From Spirochaetales bacterium (GTDB taxonomy: Bacteria > Spirochaetota > Spirochaetia > Treponematales > Rectinemataceae): a stretch of DNA of 5,113 nucleotides. Under the pieces are notes generated by a model. It saw only the letters and a list, made by a program, of their open reading frames with translations. It made no database searches and had not been told where the DNA came from. Each line of letters opens with the position of its first letter. Position 1 is the stretch's first letter. Below, one piece after another: positions 1 through 5,113 of this stretch. The position numbers were made by a program, and so were the translations under genes. The stretch spans positions 261,188 through 266,300 of the forward strand of contig JADLKI010000001.1 of the NCBI GenBank assembly GCA_015657395.1, given 5' to 3'.

Positions 1-1110
1 GGCGGAGACGACGGCGAACCCCTGTGCGTCCAGAGCCTCAAGCGTGTGTGTGTTGCACGAGTACATCAGAATCTTGCCGGGAGCAAAGGCAAAGGAGTTG
101 GCGCCGGAAAGCCACTGCTCTCGCTCCTGATAGACCGAGTGGCCATTGCCGCACAGCACAGGCTCGAGCTCAATGCCGCTCTTCCGCAGGCCCTCGAAGA
201 GGGATTTCTCTTCTTCATAGTGGATTTCGCCATGCGGCTCGACCTCGAGCCGGTAGACCTGCGCCCTCTGGGAACTCAGCATCACGGGCTTGTACGCCAG
301 TGCCGCATGCCGGTCGATCATGGTGAACACCATGTCGAGGTGGATGGTCGCCCTCTCCTTGGGCAAGTCCACGGCAAAGATGGTCGTGGGCGCCTCTGTC
401 GCGCGCGCAATTCTGCGGGCAAGACGGTCTATCGCAAAGGCGGTCGTGCGCTCGGATATGCCGACGGCGAGCACATTGGAGCTGAGCACATGGATGTCTC
501 CGCCTTCAATCGTGACAAGCCGATTGCGCTCTTCGGGCCCGTCGAGCAGGATGCCGCCATTCTGGAAATCCGGATGATGAAGAAATATAAACCGGCTTAT
601 ATATGCCTCTGCCATGCGCACATCGAATGCAAACGCCGCGGAGACGATCTTGTCCCCGATGATCGCCAGGCTGTCGCGCATAAAATATGCATTCGGCATC
701 GGGTTCGCGATGAAGCTGTGGGGATTCAGGCAGTGCGCGAGGCTGTTCTGTGGCGCGAAGAGGCCCGTGAGGATAGAGCGCGCAAGCTCCTTCTCCGGGA
801 ATGCCATGAGGTCGTCGATGATGTGGGCAATAGGGTTTATTTTGCCGTATTCCTGTAAAAATCGAAGCCTGTTCTGCTCGTCGGAGAGGCAGGCTTCGAG
901 AAGGTCGGCGAGCTCATAGGTCCTCGTGACCAATCTCAGAAAATCGCGCAGTTTTATGTATTCCCGCTGCACCGCCGCAAGCGGAATAATGTCGTTGTAG
1001 AGGTCTCGCTCCGCCTCGCGGGGAGTCATCGCTTCAATTTCGGAGCCTGGGCTGTGGATGATCACTCGCCGCAGGCGCCCTATCTCGCTCTCGATCCGCA
1101 CACTTCTCAT
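1..1110 (-). CDS. arcA: Arginine deiminase, C-terminus cut off by the window edge
   Basis: Hydrolyses L-arginine to citrulline and ammonia in the cytoplasm, the first step of the arginine deiminase pathway that yields ATP through ornithine carbamoyltransferase and carbamate kinase. The 370 visible residues begin with the family's usual N-terminus (SEIGRLRRVIIHSPG, residues 8-22) and contain the guanidine-modifying-enzyme core: PNAYFMRDS (139-147, D146), the IEGGD block (201-205, E202), IHLD (256-259, H257 and D259) and the late QEREQWLSGANSFAFAPGK block (328-346). By analogy with Pseudomonas ArcA these are the substrate-binding Asp, Glu, His and Asp. The catalytic Cys, normally near the C-terminus, should lie just beyond base 1. 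The family is about 400-420 residues long, so roughly 40 are missing. FMRDS replaces the common FTRDP. The ATG at 1110 fits the family start but has no clear Shine-Dalgarno sequence. Neither arcB nor arcC is in view. Divergent from the cPGS-type gene. Confidence 0.95.
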   Translation of the reverse strand, partial: MRSVRIESEIGRLRRVIIHSPGSEIEAMTPREAERDLYNDIIPLAAVQREYIKLRDFLRLVTRTYELADLLEACLSDEQNRLRFLQEYGKINPIAHIIDDLMAFPEKELARSILTGLFAPQNSLAHCLNPHSFIANPMPNAYFMRDSLAIIGDKIVSAAFAFDVRMAEAYISRFIFLHHPDFQNGGILLDGPEERNRLVTIEGGDIHVLSSNVLAVGISERTTAFAIDRLARRIARATEAPTTIFAVDLPKERATIHLDMVFTMIDRHAALAYKPVMLSSQRAQVYRLEVEPHGEIHYEEEKSLFEGLRKSGIELEPVLCGNGHSVYQEREQWLSGANSFAFAPGKILMYSCNTHTLEALDAQGFAVVSA

Positions 1111-1118
1111 GGAGCGCA

Positions 1119-1147
1119 AGTATGTCTTAAAAAAAAGAAAATGTCTG
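1119..1147 (-). promoter_or_regulatory. Candidate arcA promoter giving a near-leaderless mRNA
   Basis: On the minus strand CAGACA (1147-1142, 4 of 6 matches to TTGACA) and CATACT (1124-1119, 4 of 6 to TATAAT) are separated by exactly 17 bases, mostly an A/T tract. Only 8 bases lie between the -10 element and the arcA ATG, so transcription would start at or within a base or two of the start codon. This agrees with the missing Shine-Dalgarno sequence (GCGCTCC sits immediately upstream of the ATG). The element is predicted by eye only; a more distant promoter with a longer leader remains possible. Confidence 0.35.
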
Positions 1148-1270
1148 CACAAGGGGAGACAGTCGCCCGAAATGCATATGTATTGAGGCGCGGCCGCCCA
1201 AACCTGCAAATATACATAGAAAAGGCGAGGCGCCAGCGTATCATTATTCATTTTAATGCTTGTAATACAA

Positions 1271-1322
1271 AAAATTATTTTTATCCCCCCATGTTGACTT
1301 TGTCCGCCAAGTGCCGGAAGAT
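1271..1322 (+). promoter_or_regulatory. Candidate sigma-70-type promoter with UP-like element for the cPGS-type gene
   Basis: TTGACT (1294-1299, 5 of 6 to the -35 consensus) is followed after 17 bases by GAAGAT (1317-1322), a weak -10 that keeps the conserved second A and last T. Upstream, AAAATTATTTT (1271-1281) matches the UP-element distal pattern AAAWWTWTTTT and lies at about -59 to -49 from the predicted start, where such elements bind the RNA polymerase alpha subunit. The start would fall near 1329, leaving a leader of about 47 bases. The weak -10 keeps confidence modest. Confidence 0.4.
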
Positions 1323-1360
1323 AGAGGAGTTTTCGAATCGAATTTTTAAAGACGCTACGA

Positions 1361-1372
1361 AAGGAAGGGAGA
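1361..1372 (+). promoter_or_regulatory. Strong Shine-Dalgarno region of the cPGS-type gene
   Basis: The purine run AAGGAAGGGAGA ends 4 bases before the ATG at 1377, offering both AGGA-type and GGGAG-type pairing to 16S rRNA at normal distance. It fixes the start of this gene and contrasts with the divergent arcA, which has no such site. Confidence 0.8.
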
Positions 1373-1376
1373 ATCA

Positions 1377-2708
1377 ATGAAACGACGCAGAATCATCATC
1401 ATCGGAGCGGCAGGCAGAGACTTCCACAACTTCAACACCCGGTATCGGCAGGACGAGAGCGCAGAAGTCATTGCGTTTACGGCAGCGCAGATCCCCAATA
1501 TCGATGGCAGAAAATACCCTGCCGAGCTCGCCGGCCCCCTGTATCCTGAGGGCATACCCATCTTCGCCGAATCGGAGCTGCCGACCCTGATAAAAGACTA
1601 CGATATAGATGAATGCGTGTTCTCATACTCGGATGTGCCCTACTCGCATGTGATGAGAGTCTCGGCGATCGTGAATGCGGCCGGAGCCTCGTTCACTCTG
1701 CTGGGCCCCAAGGACACCCAGATACAGTCGACGAAACCAGTCATCTCGGTCTGTGCGGTCCGGACAGGTTCAGGCAAAAGCCAGACCTCCCGCAAGATCG
1801 TCCAGATGCTCATGAAGCGCGGCCTGAAAGTGGTCGCCATCCGCCACCCCATGCCCTACGGCAACCTCGCGGCACAGAAAGTCCAGCGTTTTGCGAAGAT
1901 CGAGGACCTCGCCCGCTACAACTGCACCATCGAGGAAATGGAAGAGTATGAACCCCACATCGCACGGGGCAATGTGATCTACGCCGGCGTCGACTATGAG
2001 GCCATTCTCCGCGAGGCGGAAAAAGAGGCCGACGTCATTCTCTGGGATGGCGGCAATAACGATTTTTCTTTCTATGTACCCGATCTCCAGATCACGGTCG
2101 CCGACCCCCTGCGCGCGGGCAACGAGGTCTCGTTCTACCCCGGCGAGGTGAGTCTGCGGGTGGCCCATGTGGTGATCATCAACAAGATCGATTCGGCTTC
2201 TCCAGAACAGATCCAGACCGTGCGGGAGAATATCGCGAGGACCAATCCGCGCGCAACGGTGATCGATGCGGCCAGTCCGATCAACGTGGACCACCCCGAG
2301 CTCATCAGAGGCAAAAGGGTGCTCTGTGTCGAAGACGGCCCCACCCTCACCCATGGAATGATGAAATACGGTGCGGGCATTGTCGCCGCGAGGAAATTCC
2401 AGGCCGCCCAGATCGTCGATCCGCGCCCCTATGTAAGCGGAGAACTCGTGCAGACATTCAGGACCTATCCCGACATAGGCACGCTGCTCCCCGCCATGGG
2501 CTACAGCGAAGTGCAGAAGCGGGACCTCGAGGATACTATCAATCGCGCTGACTGCGACTCGGTGATAATCGCGACGCCCATCGATCTGAACCGCATCGTC
2601 CACATCAAGAAGCCCACAGTGCGCGTCGGTTACGAGCTTCAGGAAATCGGTTCGCCGAATTTGGAAGAAGTGGTGGACGAGTTCTGCTCCAAGATGAGGC
2701 TCGGCTGA
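1377..2708 (+). CDS. Cyclic 2,3-diphosphoglycerate synthetase (cPGS) family P-loop NTPase
   Basis: A complete 443-residue cytoplasmic protein of the cPGS family. In thermophilic methanogens such as Methanothermus this enzyme uses ATP to close 2,3-diphosphoglycerate into the cyclic compound; bacterial relatives are often annotated simply as GTPases and their substrate is not established. An N-terminal beta-alpha domain opens with RRIIIIGAAGRDFHNFN (4-20). A SIMIBI-like P-loop domain follows: TGSGKSQTSR (130-139) as Walker A, IRHPMPYG (155-162), ILWDGGNND (221-229) as a Walker B-like segment, and INKID (268-272), which resembles the NKxD guanine-specificity motif. The C-terminal part, from about 345, ends with ATPIDLNRI (399-407) and KPTVRVGYE (412-420). 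Length agrees with the family. The neighbour is divergent arcA, so a role tied to arginine catabolism is conceivable, but this is inference. The gene ends before a clear terminator and seems monocistronic. The family call is secure; the reaction is not. Confidence 0.9.
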   Translation: MKRRRIIIIGAAGRDFHNFNTRYRQDESAEVIAFTAAQIPNIDGRKYPAELAGPLYPEGIPIFAESELPTLIKDYDIDECVFSYSDVPYSHVMRVSAIVNAAGASFTLLGPKDTQIQSTKPVISVCAVRTGSGKSQTSRKIVQMLMKRGLKVVAIRHPMPYGNLAAQKVQRFAKIEDLARYNCTIEEMEEYEPHIARGNVIYAGVDYEAILREAEKEADVILWDGGNNDFSFYVPDLQITVADPLRAGNEVSFYPGEVSLRVAHVVIINKIDSASPEQIQTVRENIARTNPRATVIDAASPINVDHPELIRGKRVLCVEDGPTLTHGMMKYGAGIVAARKFQAAQIVDPRPYVSGELVQTFRTYPDIGTLLPAMGYSEVQKRDLEDTINRADCDSVIIATPIDLNRIVHIKKPTVRVGYELQEIGSPNLEEVVDEFCSKMRLG

Positions 2709-2769
2709 CTTTCAAGGATGGCTTTGAAGGGCCCTCGGCTCCCAAAGTCCTCGACAGGCCAATCCCAAT

Positions 2770-2799
2770 AAAAAAAGCCGCCCTTCGGGCGGCCTTTTT
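2770..2799. terminator. Bidirectional intrinsic terminator
   Basis: A perfect 7-bp stem GCCGCCC / GGGCGGC (2777-2783 and 2787-2793) closes a TTC loop. It is followed on the plus strand by C and five T (2795-2799) and preceded by seven A (2770-2776), which become a U-run on the minus-strand transcript. It lies 61 bases after the cPGS-type stop and 13 bases after the ferredoxin stop, so it can end both convergent transcripts. The minus-strand U-run is longer and starts directly at the stem, so it should be the stronger direction. Confidence 0.93.
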
Positions 2800-2812
2800 G
2801 TGGTTCTGTATA

Positions 2813-2983
2813 TCAGCCAGCAACGATGGCTTCTACAGGACACACAGATGCGCACGAACCGCAATCAATGCAGGTGTCGGGGTCGATCCAGCGGGCATTG
2901 TCTTTCTCGCTGATCGCGCTGACCGGGCATTCACTCTCGCATGTGCCGCAGTTGGTGCATGCATCGGTTACTTTGTATGCCAT
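2813..2983 (-). CDS. Small 2[4Fe-4S] ferredoxin, clostridial type
   Basis: A complete 56-residue low-potential electron carrier of the cytoplasm. Two CxxCxxCxxxCP motifs bind two [4Fe-4S] clusters: C9, C12, C15, C19 followed by P20, and C38, C41, C44, C48 followed by P49. In the usual arrangement the last cysteine of each motif ligates the other cluster. The two halves are internal repeats (ACTNCGTCESECPVSAI and TCIDCGSCASVCPVEAI), and length matches the 55-60 residues of clostridial ferredoxins. The ATG at 2983 has AAGAGG six bases upstream. Such proteins serve pyruvate:ferredoxin oxidoreductase, hydrogenase or Rnf in anaerobes; no partner gene is in view. It is the last leftward gene before the bidirectional terminator and lies 66 bases after pgeF. 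The assignment is secure; its redox partner is unknown. Confidence 0.97.
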   Translation of the reverse strand: MAYKVTDACTNCGTCESECPVSAISEKDNARWIDPDTCIDCGSCASVCPVEAIVAG

Positions 2984-2989
2984 GTTGAA

Positions 2990-2995
2990 CCTCTT
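2990..2995 (-). promoter_or_regulatory. Ribosome binding site of the ferredoxin gene
   Basis: AAGAGG on the minus strand lies 6 bases before the ATG at 2983. It supports translation of this short gene and its start. Confidence 0.75.
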
Positions 2996-3032
2996 GGTAT
3001 AAAATTGAAAAGTCCTGCTTGAACTTGAGTTT

Positions 3033-3061
3033 ATTGTACCATTAAAATTCTAATATGGGAA
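3033..3061 (-). promoter_or_regulatory. Candidate ferredoxin promoter overlapping the end of pgeF
   Basis: On the minus strand TACAAT (3038-3033, 5 of 6 to TATAAT) is preceded at exactly 17 bases by TTCCCA (3061-3056, 4 of 6 to TTGACA). The -35 lies inside the last codons of pgeF and the -10 just past its stop. A start near 3026 would give a leader of about 43 bases. The surrounding stretch is much richer in A/T than the genes. No terminator is visible between pgeF and the ferredoxin gene, so read-through could add to this promoter. Confidence 0.5.
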
Positions 3062-3820
3062 TGGGCTCAGCAAAAGGGCGAGCATCCTCGTGAAATGCTG
3101 CGGGCCGTCTCTCCTGAAGCTTGCGAAACGGCCGTCGCAGTACGTGCAGGCCTGAACTGCGGCATAGCGCGTGATGCCGAGGGCCTGCGCCAATCCAATA
3201 TTTGCGGCGAGCAAGTCGATGTAGTACCGGACCTCTCCCCCTCGCTTTCCCTCGCGCACGGAACTGAGGCCGAATTCGCGTCCGAACAGCGCCGCCCGGT
3301 TCTGATCGACAGCGTAGCAGCAGGCGCCGATCGCAGGCCCGAAGATGACCGAGATGTCGCTCGGCCTGCAGCCGTAACGTTCGACCATGCCCTGGACCGC
3401 GGTTCTCAAAATGCCCGTCCCCCTCCAGCCGGAATGAAGGACGCCGAAGGCCCCTGTCTTTTCGCAGAACAGATAGATCGGCATGCAGTCGGCGACGGTG
3501 ATGCTCGGGACGAGCAGCGGGTTCGTGGTGACAATGCCGTCGAACCCCTCGGGCTGCGCACCCAGGAGGACCTGCAAATCTTCCTTCGTCTCTATGAAGG
3601 CAACATTGCGCGAATGCTTGAGTCGTATCCCGAGGACCCTCTCGGGCTCGATCCCGAGGCGCCTAAAGAATGAAAGGCGCGCCGCAAATTCGCCCAGAGA
3701 TTCGCCCAGCGGGGCATACTTCATGTCGCCGGCCGCCTTGAGGCTCAGCAGCGCCCGCGGCGCCGAAGGCGGCGGTGAACCGGGGAAGGCGAACTCGATA
3801 AAATCCCGGTCAATTCCCAT
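3050..3820 (-). CDS. pgeF: PgeF/YfiH (DUF152) purine nucleoside phosphorylase, laccase-domain family
   Basis: A 256-residue member of the YfiH/DUF152 family, formerly called polyphenol oxidase or laccase-domain proteins. Characterised members cleave purine nucleosides with phosphate and deaminate adenosine; E. coli PgeF has also been linked to editing peptidoglycan precursors. Counting from the ATG at 3820, the family signatures are KHSRNV (68-73, H69), VTTNPLLVPSITVADCMP (97-114, C112), VLHSGWRGT (127-135, H129), GPAIGACCYAVD (161-172) and FASFRRDG (232-239). H69, C112 and H129 correspond to the metal-binding His-Cys-His set. The frame is open to an upstream ATG at 3859, but 3820 is preferred: GGAAG lies 7 bases before it and the overlap with the upstream stop is then only 11 bases. 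It probably shares a transcript with the pseudouridine synthase. Family assignment is strong; the in vivo substrate is not shown by sequence. Confidence 0.95.
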   Translation of the reverse strand: MGIDRDFIEFAFPGSPPPSAPRALLSLKAAGDMKYAPLGESLGEFAARLSFFRRLGIEPERVLGIRLKHSRNVAFIETKEDLQVLLGAQPEGFDGIVTTNPLLVPSITVADCMPIYLFCEKTGAFGVLHSGWRGTGILRTAVQGMVERYGCRPSDISVIFGPAIGACCYAVDQNRAALFGREFGLSSVREGKRGGEVRYYIDLLAANIGLAQALGITRYAAVQACTYCDGRFASFRRDGPQHFTRMLALLLSPFPY

Positions 3821-4664
3821 TGTACAGCTTCCATTCCGCGGTCGCCCGCGCTCCGTCATAGAGGGTTACGGAAAAAGCCTCGAGAAAAAGCCTCTTCGAC
3901 TCGACGCCGCCGTATAGAGAGTCTCCGGCGATCGGCAGGCCCATCCAGGCGCTGTGGGCCCGGATTTGATGGCGAAAGCCTCTTCTTATCCCGGCTTCGA
4001 CGAGAATCGCATCCGGCGGCAGACCGGTCGAAGCGCGTGCTTCTATGCCTGCGCCCCGAGCGCCCAGGTACTCTGTGACATAGAGATCTCTTGTGAGCTT
4101 CTTCTTCGATCTCTTGGCGAATTCGGGCAATATGCAGGCCACGCGCACACCGAGCGGGCCATAGGACCTGAAATAGCTCGCGACCTCCATCTCCTTCCCC
4201 GCGCGGAGCCTGTCCAGCAGGACGGCGCGCTCAGCCTGCCGGCTTCCGGGCGCGGCGCCGGGCAGTTCGCGGCCTGACTCGGTGCATGCGAGCATGTAGC
4301 GCTTTTGCAAAGCCATGCTGTTCTGGGCGCGCCGCATACTGTCCATAGTCGATCTGTCCAGGGCAAAGAGGAGAATCCCGGAGGTGTCTCTGTCGAGGCG
4401 ATAGAGCATGCCCAGTTCATCCTGAAATGGGTCGGGTTTCTCTCGGTTCCGGACGGCATCGCCCCGAATTCGCGGGGCCGCGGCATGCACGGCAGTCTTT
4501 AACTCCGATGCCGGAAGAAGGTCGCCGTGTTCCAGAAGCCACGAGGGTACCGAAATGTCGCCCGGTTCATGGAGCGCGGAGTGCCAGCCGCAGGGCTTGA
4601 ATACGGCGGCGACGCCGCGGCCGATGTCGATGATGTACGGCTCGCTCAGATCGATGAACGGCAT
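3810..4664 (-). CDS. RluA-family pseudouridine synthase
   Basis: A complete 284-residue enzyme predicted to isomerise uridine to pseudouridine in rRNA or tRNA. It has the RluA catalytic fold without an N-terminal S4 domain. Motifs in order: AVFKPCGWHS (20-29), YRLDRDTSGILLFA (88-101) with the presumed catalytic Asp at D91, KRYMLAC (121-127), and RRGFRHQIRAHSAWMGLPI (227-245) followed by AGDSLYGG (246-253). The usual HRLD is YRLD, and the usual G-R-x-HQIR is G-F-R-HQIR, so this is a divergent member and the modified position cannot be named. Residues 184-192 are strongly basic (KRSKKKLTR) and might touch RNA. The ATG lies 3 bases after the ABC transporter stop, indicating translational coupling, and its own stop overlaps the pgeF start. 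Family call is firm; target RNA unknown. Confidence 0.93.
   Translation of the reverse strand: MPFIDLSEPYIIDIGRGVAAVFKPCGWHSALHEPGDISVPSWLLEHGDLLPASELKTAVHAAAPRIRGDAVRNREKPDPFQDELGMLYRLDRDTSGILLFALDRSTMDSMRRAQNSMALQKRYMLACTESGRELPGAAPGSRQAERAVLLDRLRAGKEMEVASYFRSYGPLGVRVACILPEFAKRSKKKLTRDLYVTEYLGARGAGIEARASTGLPPDAILVEAGIRRGFRHQIRAHSAWMGLPIAGDSLYGGVESKRLFLEAFSVTLYDGARATAEWKLYNGN
3828..3832 (-). promoter_or_regulatory. Ribosome binding site deciding the pgeF start
   Basis: GGAAG on the minus strand lies 7 bases before the ATG at 3820 and inside the last codons of the upstream gene. It favours this start over the in-frame ATG at 3859, which would add 13 residues (a basic MTERGRPRNG stretch) outside the family's conserved core and overlap the upstream gene by 50 bases. 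Confidence 0.6.
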
Positions 4665-4667
4665 GCC

Positions 4668-5113
4668 CTATTCCATGTCCTTGTTCTGCAGCCGGTAGAG
4701 ATTCCAGTACAGCCCCCGCTGCGCGATGAGCTCGTCGTGGGTGCCGCTCTCGACGACATGCCCCTGTCCCAGCACAATGATCCTGTCGGCATCCCGTATG
4801 GTCGACAGGCGGTGCGCAATGACAATGCTGGTGTGCCCTCTCAAAAGCCCTTCGATGCCCTTCTGGAGTAGTTTTTCAGTCTCCGTGTCGATCGAGCTCG
4901 TCGCCTCGTCGAGGATGATGATCGACGGCTCATGGGCCAGGACCCTGGCGAAAGAGATGAGCTGCCGCTGGCCGAGGGAAAGGTTAAGGCCTCCCTCGGA
5001 GAGAGGAGAATCGTAGCCCTGTGGCAGGGCGGAGATGAACTCGTGCGCATAGACGGCCTTCGCGGCCTCTTCGAGCTTCTCCTGGCTCAGGTCCAGGCCG
5101 AGCGCGATATTCT
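4668..5113 (-). CDS. ABC exporter ATPase domain, C-terminal part only
   Basis: The last 147 residues of an ABC transporter nucleotide-binding domain; the N-terminus lies beyond base 5113. In visible numbering: NIALG just after the Q-loop region, LSEGGLNLSLGQRQL (37-51) with signature motif LSLGQ (44-48), Walker B IIILDEA (64-70) with catalytic E69, D-loop SSID (72-75) and switch histidine H100 in VIAHRLST. The Walker A is not in view. The spacing and the ending GTHDELIAQRGLYWNLYRLQ fit exporter-type half-transporters of the MsbA/MdlB class, in which membrane and ATPase domains share one chain, so an N-terminal six-helix membrane domain is expected off-window. E69 is intact, so this is a catalytically competent half; a heterodimer partner may lie upstream. 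Substrate unknown. First visible gene of the leftward operon; stop TAG at 4670-4668. Confidence 0.95.
   Translation of the reverse strand, partial: NIALGLDLSQEKLEEAAKAVYAHEFISALPQGYDSPLSEGGLNLSLGQRQLISFARVLAHEPSIIILDEATSSIDTETEKLLQKGIEGLLRGHTSIVIAHRLSTIRDADRIIVLGQGHVVESGTHDELIAQRGLYWNLYRLQNKDME

Larger units (their letters stand above)
1111..1376. other. Divergent AT-rich intergenic region between arcA and the cPGS-type gene
   Basis: These 266 bases hold no convincing gene: an open frame on the plus strand from 1054 to 1380 crosses the region but has no family features and low-complexity composition. Base use is clearly richer in A/T than the flanking genes, with A8 at 1129-1136, an A/T tract at 1266-1284 and C6 at 1285-1290. 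Both divergent promoters must lie here or further upstream in the neighbouring gene. The stretch 1241-1258 contains TTATTCAT, resembling half of an arginine-repressor box, but no full palindrome. Confidence 0.7.

Noticed and set aside
46..858. A 270-residue open frame on the plus strand opposite arcA
   Set aside because: It is the antisense shadow of a gene with recognised catalytic motifs; its translation shows no family features and no ribosome binding site that I can see.
1187..1198. GC palindrome GCGGCCGC in the intergenic region as a terminator or operator
   Set aside because: It is a short self-complementary sequence with no loop and no T-run; chance in GC-rich DNA is enough to explain it.
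1241..1258. Arginine-repressor (ARG box) operator in the divergent region
   Set aside because: TTATTCAT resembles one half-site, but the expected opposing TGAAT half at the right spacing is absent, and A/T-rich intergenic DNA gives such matches by chance.
1770..2603. A 277-residue minus-strand frame inside the cPGS-type gene
   Set aside because: The plus-strand protein has P-loop and other conserved motifs across the same bases; the long antisense frame is a product of high GC content.
2709..2769. A second hairpin (TTCAA...TTGAA) after the cPGS-type stop
   Set aside because: Only about five pairs, A/T-rich, and followed by no T-run; the real terminator is just downstream.
3021..3032. CTTGAA-like short repeat upstream of the ferredoxin gene as a regulatory site
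   Set aside because: Two imperfect 5-base repeats (GAACTTGAG region) are too short to distinguish from chance.
3095..3673. A 192-residue plus-strand frame opposite pgeF
   Set aside because: It lies wholly within pgeF, which has unmistakable His-Cys-His metal motifs; the shadow has no recognisable domain.

Overview
The window holds six protein genes in a GC-rich bacterial chromosome segment. It is gene-dense and apparently ordinary, with no phage, transposon, tRNA, rRNA or CRISPR signal. Arginine deiminase, a cyclic-2,3-diphosphoglycerate-synthetase-type protein and a clostridial 2[4Fe-4S] ferredoxin together suggest an anaerobic fermentative bacterium. A spirochaete or a GC-rich member of the Clostridia-like anaerobes is my guess from gene content only; nothing here fixes the phylum.

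Left part (1-2708): two divergent genes flank a 266-base AT-rich intergenic region. Leftward is arcA (arginine deiminase), whose last part, including the expected catalytic cysteine, lies beyond the window edge. Rightward is a complete 443-residue cPGS-family P-loop protein. Each gene has a candidate promoter in the intergenic region. The arcA candidate would place the transcript start almost at the ATG, giving a near-leaderless mRNA, and arcA has no visible Shine-Dalgarno sequence. The cPGS-type gene has a strong ribosome binding site and a TTGACT promoter candidate with an A/T tract resembling an UP element.

Middle (2709-2812): a bidirectional intrinsic terminator (7-bp GC stem, A-run on the left, T-run on the right) separates the rightward cPGS-type gene from the convergent leftward group.

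Right part (2813-5113), all leftward: the C-terminal half of an exporter-type ABC ATPase, an RluA-type pseudouridine synthase starting 3 bases after it, a PgeF/YfiH-family multi-copper-like purine nucleoside phosphorylase whose likely start overlaps the synthase stop by 11 bases, and a 56-residue ferredoxin. The tight spacing of the first three implies one operon. The ferredoxin can be read through from it but also has its own promoter candidate overlapping the 3' end of pgeF. The ferredoxin gene is the easiest to miss because it is so short.

I see no clearly new multi-gene system. The point most worth pursuing is the uncharacterised role of the cPGS-type protein beside arginine deiminase.
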